Positions 8,532 to 17,510 of a stretch of DNA of 64,000 bases are shown here, piece after piece. Made by a program: the position numbers and the translations under genes. Origin of the DNA: CAWGHZ01 sp963775315 (GTDB taxonomy: Bacteria; Pseudomonadota; Alphaproteobacteria; MPNO01; DASWLB01); the NCBI GenBank assembly GCA_963775315.1, contig CAVZIN010000004.1, positions 310,001 to 374,000 on the forward strand, in the 5' to 3' direction. Within the stretch, counting starts at the first letter, position 1. Every line of letters starts with the position of its first letter. The notes below the pieces were generated by a model. The model saw only the letters and a program-made list of their open reading frames with translations, made no database searches and was not told where the DNA came from.

Positions 8532-9749
8532 CTATTCGGCGGCGGCCTTCGAGGCGTAGGGATCCTTCAGGCCGAACAGCCGCGCGGCGTTGCCGCCCAG
8601 GATGTTGCGCTTCTCGCGCTCGCCCAGGAACGGCAGGTCGTAGACGGTCGACGGCGTGTCGAAGTCCCAGTGCGGCCAGTCGGACGCGTAGAGAAGCTGC
8701 GTGTCCGCCTTGATCGCCTCGAACGTCGCCTGCACCAGCTTCATGTGGTGCAGCTCCATCGGCTGGGTCGTGTAGTACATCTCGGTGATGTACTCGCTGG
8801 GCTTGCGCTTCAGCAGCGGCGCCTCCGACGTGCGCATCATGTATTCCGAATCGAGCCGCTGCATCAGATAGGGCAGCCAGGCGAGCCCGCTCTCCACCCA
8901 GACCACCTTCAGGTTCGGGAATCGCTCGGGCATGCCATTGATCACCCAGTTCGACATGTGCACCAGGTTGCAATGGACGAACGACAGCGCGTGCATCGAC
9001 AGGAAGCGGTTGAGCTGCGCCATCGAGCCGTCTTCCCAGTTGAAGGCGGCGTGGAAGGCGAGCGGCAGGCCGCGCTCCTCCAGCATCGAATAGAGGCGCA
9101 TGTACGAGTTGTGGTGCACCGGCTTGTAGCGCGTCGACGTCACGGTGAAGCCGATGACGCCCGGCTTGTCGGCGAACTCCTCGATGAAGGCGGGGCACGC
9201 CTCCGGCGTGTTGTACGGCAGGTAGAGAAGGCCGAGCAGGCCGGGATCGCCCGGCAGGACGCGCTCGGTCAGCCAGCGATTATAGGCGCGGCCGAGCTCG
9301 ACCTCGACCTCGGGCTGCGGATGCACGCCGAGGGTGAGCATCGAGGTCGGGAACACCGTCATGTAGTCGATGCCCATCGAGTCCATCGCGCGGCGCGACA
9401 GCAGGGTCTGCTTGTGCGCGGCGGGGCCGGACGGCAGCTGCTCCTTGGTGATGCCGGAGTGCGGCACGCGGCCGAAGGCGTTCTGGTACAGAAGCCCCGG
9501 CGAGGAATTCGACAGGCCGTTCGCGCTGCCGCGCTCCTTGAACGACTTGGCGTTGTACTTCCACACGTCGGACGAGATGTAGTCCGTCACCTCGTCCCAG
9601 AAGGCCGCTTCCGACACGTGGGCGTCGATGTCGACGATCATGAACTCGTCGAACTTCTTGCGGTTCTTCTCGCGGACGGCGTGGGCCAGCATGTCCGCGG
9701 TCGCGGAATCGGCCGTGAGCGGAGCGAGGTCCTTCATCTTGGTCGCCAT
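8532..9749 (-). CDS. Amidohydrolase family 2 (PF04909-type), paralog 1
   Basis: TIM-barrel metal-dependent hydrolase or decarboxylase of 405 aa. Visible metal-site elements: DIDAH at residues 40-44 (the first strand, with Asp in place of the usual first His or Glu of HxH/ExH), the barrel His in FHAAFNW, the His in CNLVHMSNW and the final Asp in LLYASDWPHWD. The start at 9749 is set by a GGAGGAACC ribosome site just upstream; an extended in-frame start at 9800 overlaps the next gene's coding end and is less likely. It is the last of three tandem paralogs on the minus strand. Substrate unknown; relatives act on aromatic acids, amides or metal-dependent decarboxylations. Confidence 0.85.
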   Translation of the reverse strand: MATKMKDLAPLTADSATADMLAHAVREKNRKKFDEFMIVDIDAHVSEAAFWDEVTDYISSDVWKYNAKSFKERGSANGLSNSSPGLLYQNAFGRVPHSGITKEQLPSGPAAHKQTLLSRRAMDSMGIDYMTVFPTSMLTLGVHPQPEVEVELGRAYNRWLTERVLPGDPGLLGLLYLPYNTPEACPAFIEEFADKPGVIGFTVTSTRYKPVHHNSYMRLYSMLEERGLPLAFHAAFNWEDGSMAQLNRFLSMHALSFVHCNLVHMSNWVINGMPERFPNLKVVWVESGLAWLPYLMQRLDSEYMMRTSEAPLLKRKPSEYITEMYYTTQPMELHHMKLVQATFEAIKADTQLLYASDWPHWDFDTPSTVYDLPFLGEREKRNILGGNAARLFGLKDPYASKAAAE

Positions 9750-9774
9750 GGTTCCTCCGGTCGCCTGGGGGCGG

Positions 9775-10989
9775 CTATTCGGCCGCGGCCCTCGCCGCAT
9801 ACGGGTCGTTCAGCCCGAACAGGCGCGCCGCGTTCCCGCCCAGGATATTACGCTTCTGCTTTTCGTTCAGGAACGGCAAATCGTAGATCGTGGCCGGGGT
9901 GTCGAAGTCCCAGTGCGGCCAGTCGGAAGCATAGAGAAGCTGGGTCTCGGCGTTGATCGCCTCGAACGTCGCCTCCACCAGCTTCATGTGCTGGAGCTCG
10001 ATCGGCTGCGACGAGAAGAACATTTCCTTCATGTATTCCGAGGGCTTGCGCTTGAGGAGCGGCGCCTCGGAGGTGCGCATCATGTACTCGGAATCGAGCC
10101 GCTGCATGAGGTAGGGCACCCAGGCGAGGCCGGATTCGATCCACACGGTCTTGAGGCCGGGGAACCGCTCCGGCAGGCCGTTGATCACCCAGTTGGTCAT
10201 GTGGATCAGGTTGCAATGCACGAACGACAGCGCGTGCATCGACAGGAACCGGTTGAGCTGGGCCATCGAGCCGTCTTCCCAGTTGAAGCCGGCATGGAAG
10301 GTCAGCGGCAGGCCGCGCTCCTCCAGCATCGCGTAGAGGCGCATGTAGGAATTGTGGTGCACCGGCCGGTAGCGGGTCGAGGTCACGGTGAAGCCGATCA
10401 CCCCCTTCTTGTCGCCGAATTCCTCGACGAAGGGGGCGCAGGCCTCGGGCGTGTTGAACGGCAGGTAGAGGAGTCCCAGGAGTCCCGGGTCGGCGGGCAG
10501 GATCACCTCGGTCAGCCAGCGGTTGTAGGCGCGGCCGAGCTCGACCTCGACCTCGGGCTGTGGGTGGACGCCCAGGGTCAGCATGGGCGTCGGGAACACC
10601 GTCATGTAGTCGATGCCCATCGCGTCCATCGCGCGGCGGGCGAGCGCCACCTGGTTGTGGCCCTCGCCCCGCTCGATCTTCTCCTTCAACGCCATGCCGT
10701 GCGGCACGCGGCCGAACAGATCCTGGTAGGTCAGGCCCGGCTGCGCGTTCGAGAGGCCCGGCGCGTTGCCCCGCTCCTTGAACGACTTGGCGTTGTACTT
10801 CCAGACGTCGGATTCGATCCGGTCGGTGATCTCGTCCCAGAACAGCGTCTCGCGGACGTGGGCGTCGACGTCGACGACCAGGAACTCGTCGAATCTGTGC
10901 CGGCCCGCGTGGCGCTTCGCATGCGCCAGCGTGTCCTCGGTCTTCGAGTGGACGGTGAGCTGGGCGAGCTCGCGCGGCTGGTCGGCCAT
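9775..10989 (-). CDS. Amidohydrolase family 2 (PF04909-type), paralog 2
   Basis: 404 aa, strongly similar along its whole length to the proteins on either side. It carries the same DVDAH first motif, FHAGFNWED, CNLIHMTNW and LLYASDWPHWD. The paralogs differ mainly in the first ~30 residues and in a variable loop near residues 85-105 (here GRVPHGMALKEKIERGEG), which may shape substrate choice. The start lies 7 bp from the stop of the upstream paralog, so the three are one operon. Confidence 0.85.
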   Translation of the reverse strand: MADQPRELAQLTVHSKTEDTLAHAKRHAGRHRFDEFLVVDVDAHVRETLFWDEITDRIESDVWKYNAKSFKERGNAPGLSNAQPGLTYQDLFGRVPHGMALKEKIERGEGHNQVALARRAMDAMGIDYMTVFPTPMLTLGVHPQPEVEVELGRAYNRWLTEVILPADPGLLGLLYLPFNTPEACAPFVEEFGDKKGVIGFTVTSTRYRPVHHNSYMRLYAMLEERGLPLTFHAGFNWEDGSMAQLNRFLSMHALSFVHCNLIHMTNWVINGLPERFPGLKTVWIESGLAWVPYLMQRLDSEYMMRTSEAPLLKRKPSEYMKEMFFSSQPIELQHMKLVEATFEAINAETQLLYASDWPHWDFDTPATIYDLPFLNEKQKRNILGGNAARLFGLNDPYAARAAAE

Positions 10990-10996
10990 CCTCCGC

Positions 10997-12220
10997 CTAC
11001 TCCGCCGCCGCCTTCGAGGCGTAGGGATCCTTGAGGCCGAACGCGCGCGCCGCGTTGCCGCCCAGGATGTTGCGCTTCTGCTTTTCGTTCAGGAACGGCA
11101 GGTCGTAGATGGTCGACGGCGTGTCGAAGTCCCAATGCGGCCAGTCGGACGCGTAGAGAAGCTGGGTCTCGGCATTGATCGCCTCGAACGTCGCCTCGAC
11201 CAGCTTGGGATGCTGCAGCTCGATCGGCTGCGACGAGTAGTACATCTCCTTCATGTACTCGCTGGGCTTGCGCTTCAGCAGCGGCGCCTCCGACGTGCGC
11301 ATCATGTACTCGGAGTCCAGCCGCTGCATCAGGTACGGGATCCAGGCGAGGCCGGACTCGATCCACACCACCTTCAGCTTCGGGAACCGCTCCGGCAGGC
11401 CGTTGATGACCCAGTTGGTCATGTGGACCAAGTTGCAATGCACGAACGACAGCGCGTGCATCGACAGGAACCGGTTGAGCTGCGCCATCGAGCCGTCGTT
11501 CCAGTTGAACCCGGCGTGGAAGATCAGCGGCAGGCCGCGCTCCTCCAGCATGGCGTAGAGCCGCATGTAGGAGTTGTGGTGGACGGCGCGGTAGCGCGTC
11601 GAGGTCACCGAGAAGCCGATGATGCCCTTCTTGTCGCCGAACTCCTCGACCATCTTCGGGCAGGCCTCGGGCTCGTTGAACGGCAGGTACCCCATGCCGA
11701 GCAGGCCCGGATCCTCCGGCAGCACCTTTTCGGTGAGCCAGCGGTTGTAGGCTTGGCCGAGCTGCGTCTCGACCTCGGGCTGCGGGTGCACGCCCATGGT
11801 CAGCATCGGCGTCGGGAACACCGACATGTAGTCGATGCCCATCGAGTCCATCGCCCGGCGGGCGAGCGTGACCTGCTTGTGCGGCTTCTGCTCGGTCACC
11901 GCCTCGCCCAGCCGCTCCTGGTGCGGGATGCGGCCGTTGACGCCCTGGTACAGGAGGCCCGGCTGCGCGTTCGAAAGGCCCATCGCCGCGCCGCGCTCCT
12001 TGAACGACTTGGCGTTGTACTTCCACACGTCGGAATCGATGCGGTCGGTGATCTCGTCCCAGAACATGCCTTCCGAGACGTGGGCGTCGATGTCGACCAC
12101 CAGGAAATCGTCGAACTTCTTCTTCTCGACGTACTGCCGCGCGTGCGCCAGCGCGTCCCGCGTGTCGGACATGTGGGTGATGACGGGAAGCTCGCGCGTG
12201 TCCTTCGCCTTGGTGGCCAT
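10997..12220 (-). CDS. Amidohydrolase family 2 (PF04909-type), paralog 3 (first in operon)
   Basis: 407 aa, promoter-proximal member of the tandem triplet. Same metal-motif set as its paralogs: VDIDAHVSE, FHAGFNWND, CNLVHMTNW and LLYASDWPHWD. The insert-loop (residues 85-105) reads GRIPHQERLGEAVTEQK, different from the others. The start MATKAKD has a GGAGGAACG ribosome site. All three end with the near-identical tail (L)KDPYASKAAAE or a close variant, a sign of recent duplication. The operon promoter is proposed at 12283-12313. Confidence 0.85.
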   Translation of the reverse strand: MATKAKDTRELPVITHMSDTRDALAHARQYVEKKKFDDFLVVDIDAHVSEGMFWDEITDRIDSDVWKYNAKSFKERGAAMGLSNAQPGLLYQGVNGRIPHQERLGEAVTEQKPHKQVTLARRAMDSMGIDYMSVFPTPMLTMGVHPQPEVETQLGQAYNRWLTEKVLPEDPGLLGMGYLPFNEPEACPKMVEEFGDKKGIIGFSVTSTRYRAVHHNSYMRLYAMLEERGLPLIFHAGFNWNDGSMAQLNRFLSMHALSFVHCNLVHMTNWVINGLPERFPKLKVVWIESGLAWIPYLMQRLDSEYMMRTSEAPLLKRKPSEYMKEMYYSSQPIELQHPKLVEATFEAINAETQLLYASDWPHWDFDTPSTIYDLPFLNEKQKRNILGGNAARAFGLKDPYASKAAAE

Positions 12221-12282
12221 GTCGGATCGTTCCTCCGGGATTATGTCGGTGGCCGCCCTTCCGGCGGCGGCCGGCTGCTCAA

Positions 12283-12313
12283 ATTATAGGCCAGAGGACG
12301 GCCCGATTGCCAA
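12283..12313 (-). promoter_or_regulatory. Probable sigma-70 promoter for amidohydrolase operon
   Basis: Read on the minus strand: TTGGCA (12313-12308), 19-bp spacer, then a consensus TATAAT (12288-12283). The leader to the first amidohydrolase would be about 55 nt. The spacer is longer than ideal. The -35 box overlaps that of the divergent aapJ promoter. Confidence 0.5.
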
Positions 12314-12336
12314 TAGGTACGAAATCGCCCTATCTG
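12307..12336 (+). promoter_or_regulatory. Candidate promoter for aapJQMP, back-to-back with amidohydrolase promoter
   Basis: TTGCCA (12307-12312), 18-bp spacer, TATCTG (12331-12336), about 105 nt ahead of the aapJ start. The shared element ATTGCCAAT is nearly palindromic and serves as -35 in both directions. Confidence 0.35.
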
Positions 12337-12449
12337 CCCCGCGGGCCGCGAGGCTTGGTCTCGGCGCGCGATCATGGTAACGGAATGCAACTGCGTCGCG
12401 GCCGCAAACCGGCCGCGCGCCGCGGCGCGCAAGATCGGGGAGAGGCGAT

Positions 12450-13472
12450 ATGAAACGGCTCACCATCCTGCTGGCGTGCGCTGCCGCGCTGGCGATCGGC
12501 CATGCGGCGACGTCTCGCGCCGCCGGCACGCTCGACGCGGTGAAGGGGCGGGGCGTGCTCCATTGCGGCGTGAGCCAAGGCCTGCCCGGCTTCTCGCAGC
12601 CCGACGCCCAGGGCAAGTGGCACGGGCTCGACGTCGATTACTGCCGCGCGCTCGCGGCCGCCGTGCTCGGCGACGCCAACAAGGTGAAGTACACGCCCCT
12701 GTCGGCGAAGGAGCGGTTCACCGCCCTGCAGTCGGGTGAGATCGACGTGCTGTCGCGCAACACCACCTGGACCATGTCGCGCGATACCCAGCTCGGGCTC
12801 AACTTCGCCGGCGTCGATTATTACGACGGGCAGGGCTTCATGGTGCGCAAGTCGCTCGGCGTGAAGCACGCGACCGAGCTCAACGGCGCCCAGGTCTGCA
12901 TGAACGCCGGCACGACGACCGAGCTCAACCTCGCCGACTATTTCCGCCGCCACAACATGACCTACAAGCCGGTGGTGTTCGAGAACTCGAACCAGACGAT
13001 CGCGGCCTACGGCGCGGGGCGCTGCGACGTGTACTCGACCGACGCCTCGGGCCTGTACGCCGAACGGCTGAAGCTCAAGGACAAGGACGCGCACATGATC
13101 CTGCCCGAGATCATCTCGAAGGAGCCGCTGGGCCCGTCGGTGCGCCAGGGCGACGACCAGTGGTTCAACATCGCGCGCTGGACCCTGTTCGCGATGATCG
13201 ACGCGGAGGAGCTCGGCGTCACCTCGAAGAACGTCGACGAGATGAAATCCTCCAAGAACCAGGAGGTGCTGCGCATGCTGGGGGTGCAGGACAAGTTCGG
13301 CCCGCAGATCGGGGTGGGCGAGGACTGGGCCTACCAGATCATCAAGCAGGTCGGCAATTACGGCGAGGTGTTCGCCCGCAACGTCGGGCCCGGCACGCCG
13401 CTCGGCATCGACCGCGGCCTCAACAAGCTGTGGACCGAAGGCGGCATCATGTACGCCCCGCCGATCCGCTAG
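12450..13472 (+). CDS. aapJ: General L-amino acid ABC transporter, periplasmic binding protein
   Basis: Family-3 solute-binding protein of 340 aa, matching AapJ/BztA in length. The signal peptide (MKRLTILLACAAALAIGHAA, cleavage near SRAAG) is followed by the typical opening LDAVKGRGVLHCGVSQGLPGF, the FTALQSGEIDVLSRNTTW segment and VCMNAGTTTELNLADYF. It captures L-amino acids for the AapQMP membrane complex encoded directly downstream. A purine-rich ribosome site (GGGGAGAGG) precedes the ATG. Confidence 0.93.
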   Translation: MKRLTILLACAAALAIGHAATSRAAGTLDAVKGRGVLHCGVSQGLPGFSQPDAQGKWHGLDVDYCRALAAAVLGDANKVKYTPLSAKERFTALQSGEIDVLSRNTTWTMSRDTQLGLNFAGVDYYDGQGFMVRKSLGVKHATELNGAQVCMNAGTTTELNLADYFRRHNMTYKPVVFENSNQTIAAYGAGRCDVYSTDASGLYAERLKLKDKDAHMILPEIISKEPLGPSVRQGDDQWFNIARWTLFAMIDAEELGVTSKNVDEMKSSKNQEVLRMLGVQDKFGPQIGVGEDWAYQIIKQVGNYGEVFARNVGPGTPLGIDRGLNKLWTEGGIMYAPPIR

Positions 13473-13491
13473 GGGGCGGAGGCGCGCTCCC

Positions 13492-14670
13492 TTGCCTGAC
13501 GCGGCGCCGGGCGCCAAGGCGCCGCCCTGGGCGGACCCGCGGGTTCGCGCCATCGGGTTCCAGGTCCTCGCCGTCGCCGCGACCGTCGCGCTCCTCGCCT
13601 TCGTGGCCGACAACACGGTCGCCAACCTCGCGCGGCGCGGCATCCATACCGGGCTCTCGTTCCTCGGCGAGCAGGCCGGCTTCGGCATCCTGTTCAGCCT
13701 GATCCCCTATTCCGAGGCGTCGACCTACGGCCGCGCCTTCCTGGTGGGTCTGCTCAACACGCTGCTGGTCTCGGCGCTCGGCATCGTCGCCGCGACGATC
13801 ATCGGCTTCGTCATCGGGCTCGCCCGGCTCGCGCCCAACTGGCTCGTCTCGCGCCTCGCCGGCGCCTATGTCGAGACCGTGCGCAACATCCCGCTGCTGC
13901 TCCAGATCTTCTTCTGGTACTTCGCGGTGCTGCGCGCGCTGCCGCTGCCGCGCCAGAGCGTGTCGTTCCTCGGCGTCGCCTTCCTCAACAATCGCGGCCT
14001 TTATCTGCCGGCGCCGACGCACTCCCAGGGCGAAGGCTGGGTGGGGCTCGCGGTGCTCGCCGGCGCCGTGCTGATCGCGCTCGCGACGCGCGCGGCGCGG
14101 CGCCAGCGGGCGCGCGGCGAGACCGGGCTCGGCGTCCTCGCCGCCGGCTGGGCGGGCGCGGTCGCCCTCGTCGTCGCGGTCGGATGGATCGCGGGGTTCG
14201 CCGCCGGCTGGGCGCGGCCCCAGCTCGCCGGGTTCAACTTCCGCGGCGGGGTCGTGCTGATCCCCGAGTTCGTGGCGATGTTCGTCGCCCTCTCGATCTA
14301 CACCGCCGCCTATATCGCCGAGGTGGTGCGCGCGGGCGTGCTGTCGGTCGGGCGCGGCCAGACCGAGGCGGCGATGGCGCTGGGCCTCTCGCGCGGCCAG
14401 ACGCTCCGCCTCGTCGTGGTGCCGCAGGCGATGCGCGTGATCGTGCCGCCCCTCACCAACCAGTACCTCAACCTCACCAAGAACTCGTCGCTCGCCGCCG
14501 CCATCGCCTATCCCGAGCTCGTCTCGGTGTTCGCCGGCACGGTGCTGAACCAGACCGGCCAGGCGGTGGTGGTGATCGGCATCACCATGGCGGTCTACCT
14601 GGCGATCTCGCTGTCCATCGCGCTGGCCATGAACCTCTACAACCGGCGCACCGCGCCGGTCGGGCGGTAG
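13492..14670 (+). CDS. aapQ: General L-amino acid ABC transporter permease AapQ
   Basis: Inner-membrane permease of 392 aa with the His/Glu/Gln/Arg/opine-type (HisMQ) fold. The first TM segments precede a long loop, and the conserved EAA-like motif TEAAMALGLSRGQTLRLVVVPQAMRVI sits near residue 300. The start codon is TTG at 13492, 19 bp after aapJ, chosen because it gives the usual ~45-residue N-terminal tail. Pairs with AapM. Confidence 0.92.
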   Translation: MPDAAPGAKAPPWADPRVRAIGFQVLAVAATVALLAFVADNTVANLARRGIHTGLSFLGEQAGFGILFSLIPYSEASTYGRAFLVGLLNTLLVSALGIVAATIIGFVIGLARLAPNWLVSRLAGAYVETVRNIPLLLQIFFWYFAVLRALPLPRQSVSFLGVAFLNNRGLYLPAPTHSQGEGWVGLAVLAGAVLIALATRAARRQRARGETGLGVLAAGWAGAVALVVAVGWIAGFAAGWARPQLAGFNFRGGVVLIPEFVAMFVALSIYTAAYIAEVVRAGVLSVGRGQTEAAMALGLSRGQTLRLVVVPQAMRVIVPPLTNQYLNLTKNSSLAAAIAYPELVSVFAGTVLNQTGQAVVVIGITMAVYLAISLSIALAMNLYNRRTAPVGR

Positions 14671-14673
14671 ACG

Positions 14674-15723
14674 ATGACCGCCATCCGCTGGGCGCGGGCG
14701 AACCTGTTCTCCTCGCCGCTGAACGCGGCGCTGACGATTTTCGCCGCCTGGCTGCTGTGGGTGGCGGTGCCGCCCTTCCTCCGCTGGGCGCTCCTCGACG
14801 CCGATTTCGCCGGCACGACCCGGGCGGCGTGCACCTCCGGCGGCGCCTGCTGGGTGTTCGTGAAGGAGAAGCTGCCGCAGTTCCTCTTCGGACTTTATCC
14901 GGTGGCGGAGCGCTGGCGGGTGGACCTCGCCTTCGGCCTCCTGGTCCTGATCGCCGCGCCCTTGTTCGTGCCGCGTGTATCGAAGAAGCTCTGGATCGGC
15001 GCGTTCCTGCTGTTCGTCTATCCGGTGATCGCCTACGCGCTCTTCGCCGGCGGCTGGTTCGGGCTCGCCCCGGTCGAGACCAGCTACTGGGGCGGGCTGA
15101 TGCTGACGCTGATCGTCGCCGGCGTCGGCATGGCGGGCTCGCTTCCCATCGGCGTGCTGTTCGCGCTCGGCCGCCGCTCGGACATGCCGGCCGTTCGCAC
15201 CATCTCCATCGGCTTCATCGAGCTGATGCGCGGCGTGCCGCTCATCACGGTGCTGTTCATGGCGTCCGTCATGCTGCCGCTGTTCCTGCCGGCCGGGGTG
15301 AATTTCAACAAGCTCTTGCGCGCGCTGATCGGCGTCATGCTGTTCGACGGCGCCTACATGGCCGAGGTGATCCGCGGCGGGCTGCAGGCGATCCCCAAGG
15401 GCCAGACCGAGGCGGCGGCCGCCCTCGGGCTCGGCTACTGGCGCACGATGGGGCTCGCCGTGCTGCCCCAGGCGGTGCGCCTCGTGATCCCCGGCATCGT
15501 CAACAGCTTCATCGCGCTGTTCAAGGACACGACCCTGGTGCTGATCATCGGGCTGTTCGACTTCCTCGGCGCGATCCAGGCGGCGCTTGCCGATCCGAAC
15601 TGGCTCGGCTACGCGACCGAGGGGTACGTGTTCGCCGCCGCGGTCTACTGGGTGTTCTGCTTCGCCATGTCGCGCTACTCGCTTCGCATCGAGCGGCGCC
15701 TCGCGGCGGGCGAGCGGAGGTGA
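14674..15723 (+). CDS. aapM: General L-amino acid ABC transporter permease AapM
   Basis: Second HisMQ-type permease, 349 aa. N-terminal TM helices, a periplasmic loop with CTSGGACWVFVKEKLPQF, then the membrane core with TEAAAALGLGYWRTMGLAVLPQAVR as the EAA loop contacting the ATPase. Starts 3 bp after the aapQ stop and ends 2 bp before the ATPase start; the four aap genes are one operon. Confidence 0.93.
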   Translation: MTAIRWARANLFSSPLNAALTIFAAWLLWVAVPPFLRWALLDADFAGTTRAACTSGGACWVFVKEKLPQFLFGLYPVAERWRVDLAFGLLVLIAAPLFVPRVSKKLWIGAFLLFVYPVIAYALFAGGWFGLAPVETSYWGGLMLTLIVAGVGMAGSLPIGVLFALGRRSDMPAVRTISIGFIELMRGVPLITVLFMASVMLPLFLPAGVNFNKLLRALIGVMLFDGAYMAEVIRGGLQAIPKGQTEAAAALGLGYWRTMGLAVLPQAVRLVIPGIVNSFIALFKDTTLVLIIGLFDFLGAIQAALADPNWLGYATEGYVFAAAVYWVFCFAMSRYSLRIERRLAAGERR

Positions 15724-15725
15724 CG

Positions 15726-16481
15726 ATGGCGGATGCGGCTTCCGGCACGCCGATGATCGAGATGGCGAAGGTCAACAAGTGGTTCGGCAGCTTCCACGTG
15801 CTGAAGGACATCGACCTCGTCGTCGGGCGCGGCGAGCGCATCGTGGTTTGCGGCCCGTCGGGGTCGGGCAAGTCGACCATGGTGCGCCTCATCAACCGGC
15901 TGGAGGAGCACCAGTCCGGCCGCATCGTGGTCGACGGGATCGAGCTCACCGGAAACCTCAAGCGCATCGAGAAGGTGCGCGCCGAGACCGGCATGGTGTT
16001 CCAGCAGTTCAACCTGTTCCCGCATCTCAGCGTGCTCGACAACCTCTGCCTCGCGCCAGTCTGGGTGCGGAAGGTGCCGCGCGCCGAGGCCGAGCGCATC
16101 GCCATGCGCTATCTCGAGCGCGTCCACATCCCCGAGCAGGCGGCAAAGTTCCCTGGCCAGCTTTCCGGCGGCCAGCAGCAACGCGTCGCCATCGCCCGCG
16201 CCCTCTGCATGGAGCCGCGCGTCATGCTGTTCGACGAGCCGACCTCGGCGCTCGACCCCGAGATGATCAAGGAGGTGCTCGACGTCATGCTCGAGCTCGC
16301 GCGCGACGGCATGACCATGGTTTGCGTGACCCACGAGATGGGCTTCGCGCGCGAAGTCGCCGACCGCGTGGTGTTCATGGACGCGGGCGAGATCGTCGAG
16401 GCCGCGCCGCCGCAGAAATTCTTCTCCGCCCCCGAATCCGAGCGCACCCGCCGCTTCCTCAGCCAGATTTTGCGGGGCTAG
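15726..16481 (+). CDS. aapP: General L-amino acid ABC transporter ATPase AapP
   Basis: ATPase of 251 aa energising AapQM. Walker A GPSGSGKST, Q-loop MVFQQFNLFPH, signature LSGGQQQR, Walker B VMLFDEPTSALDPE and switch His in VCVTHEMGFA are all intact. The ATG at 15726 was chosen over much longer in-frame extensions that run through the aapM coding region. It is the last gene of the operon and is followed by a repeat-derived hairpin region. Confidence 0.95.
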   Translation: MADAASGTPMIEMAKVNKWFGSFHVLKDIDLVVGRGERIVVCGPSGSGKSTMVRLINRLEEHQSGRIVVDGIELTGNLKRIEKVRAETGMVFQQFNLFPHLSVLDNLCLAPVWVRKVPRAEAERIAMRYLERVHIPEQAAKFPGQLSGGQQQRVAIARALCMEPRVMLFDEPTSALDPEMIKEVLDVMLELARDGMTMVCVTHEMGFAREVADRVVFMDAGEIVEAAPPQKFFSAPESERTRRFLSQILRG

Positions 16482-16494
16482 GATTTCTGCTCCC

Positions 16495-16625
16495 TGTCAC
16501 CCCGGCCAAGTCGCGAAGCGGCGCGAGCCGGGGCCTATCCCATCCGTCGAGCGCTGCGGCGGCCGAGCGATGGGTCCCGGGTCTGCGACGCACCGCTTCG
16601 TGCTGCACCGCGCCCGGGATGACAA
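16495..16625. repeat. Dispersed intergenic repeat, copy A (long form)
   Basis: About 131 bp beginning TGTCACCCCGG and ending CCGGGATGACA, so the ends are inverted repeats. The same ends and internal blocks (a GGGCC-C-ATC segment; GATGGGTCCCGGGTC-like centre; GCACCGCGCCCGGGATGAC) recur at 33150-33272, and a short form sits at 42191-42232. Copy A fills the gap between convergent aapP and the DUF427 gene and may serve as a terminator. Confidence 0.75.
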
Positions 16626-16649
16626 TAGGGTGTTGCTCCGGCTCGGCCT

Positions 16650-17510
16650 TTACGGCCGCGTGACCGGGCCCTTGGTGTCGGGCGTATTGCGGTCGCGGTA
16701 GTTGTAGTTCTTCGACCATGGCGTCACGGGGCAGGGCACCGGCTCGCCGTCCACCCGGATCTCGTCCACGTGCTCGTTGAAGAAGCAGAGAAGCCCCCGG
16801 ATCTTCGGGCATTCCGGGATCGGCTCGGGATAGGTCCAGACGATGTCCTCATACGTCTCGCCGCCGATCTTCGCCGAGAAGTAGGACGCCTCGCCCTTGT
16901 AGGGGCACCGGCTCTTCTTCTCGCTCGGCACCAGAAGGTCGGTGCGCACGTCCTCGGCCGGGATGTAGTAGCGCGTCGGCAGGCGCGTCTCGAACAGGAA
17001 GCGCGCGTTCCGCGTGTCGGCGATTTTCTCCCCGCCCAGGAACACCTCGACATGGCGCGACGACGGCATCACGTCGACCCGCTTGTACGGGTCGCGCGCG
17101 TGCACGAAGACTTCCTCGTCCTCCTCGAACCAGTGGTCCATCCGGTTCCAGTAGAGCGCCACGTAGTCCTTGATCTCGGCGACCTCGTCGAACGGGTCGG
17201 CATAGCTCCACACCGCGTTCTCGGCCTCGCGGTCGCCGATTTTCACGGTCCAGTAGGACGCGTCGCCCTTGTAGGGGCAGTGGGTGTGGTGGTCCGTCGG
17301 CGAGAGCAGCTCCATCCGCACGTCTTTCTTCGGGAAGTAGTAGACGGGCAGATGGCGCGTCTCGAACAGAAGATGCGCGTCGGTCGAATCGACGATCGTC
17401 TCGCCGGCGAACGTCACGCGCACGCGCCGCGGCGATTTCTCGAAGGTGATGCGATAGTCGGGGTTCGACTTGAAGCCGGACTCGCGCTTCGCGGGAGCCT
17501 GTGTTGCCAT
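16650..17510 (-). CDS. Tandem DUF427 domain protein
   Basis: 286 aa containing two DUF427 domains in a row. Repeat 1 (about residues 20-120) has FETRHLPVYYFPKKDVRMEL, CPYKGDASYW and VWSYADP; repeat 2 (about 150-250) has FETRLPTRYYIPAEDVRTDL, CPYKGEASYF and VWTYPEP. The paired copies show an internal duplication or fusion. The function of DUF427 is not established. Start at 17510 has GAGGAGCG as ribosome site. Divergent from the cupin gene at 17670. Confidence 0.85.
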   Translation of the reverse strand: MATQAPAKRESGFKSNPDYRITFEKSPRRVRVTFAGETIVDSTDAHLLFETRHLPVYYFPKKDVRMELLSPTDHHTHCPYKGDASYWTVKIGDREAENAVWSYADPFDEVAEIKDYVALYWNRMDHWFEEDEEVFVHARDPYKRVDVMPSSRHVEVFLGGEKIADTRNARFLFETRLPTRYYIPAEDVRTDLLVPSEKKSRCPYKGEASYFSAKIGGETYEDIVWTYPEPIPECPKIRGLLCFFNEHVDEIRVDGEPVPCPVTPWSKNYNYRDRNTPDTKGPVTRP

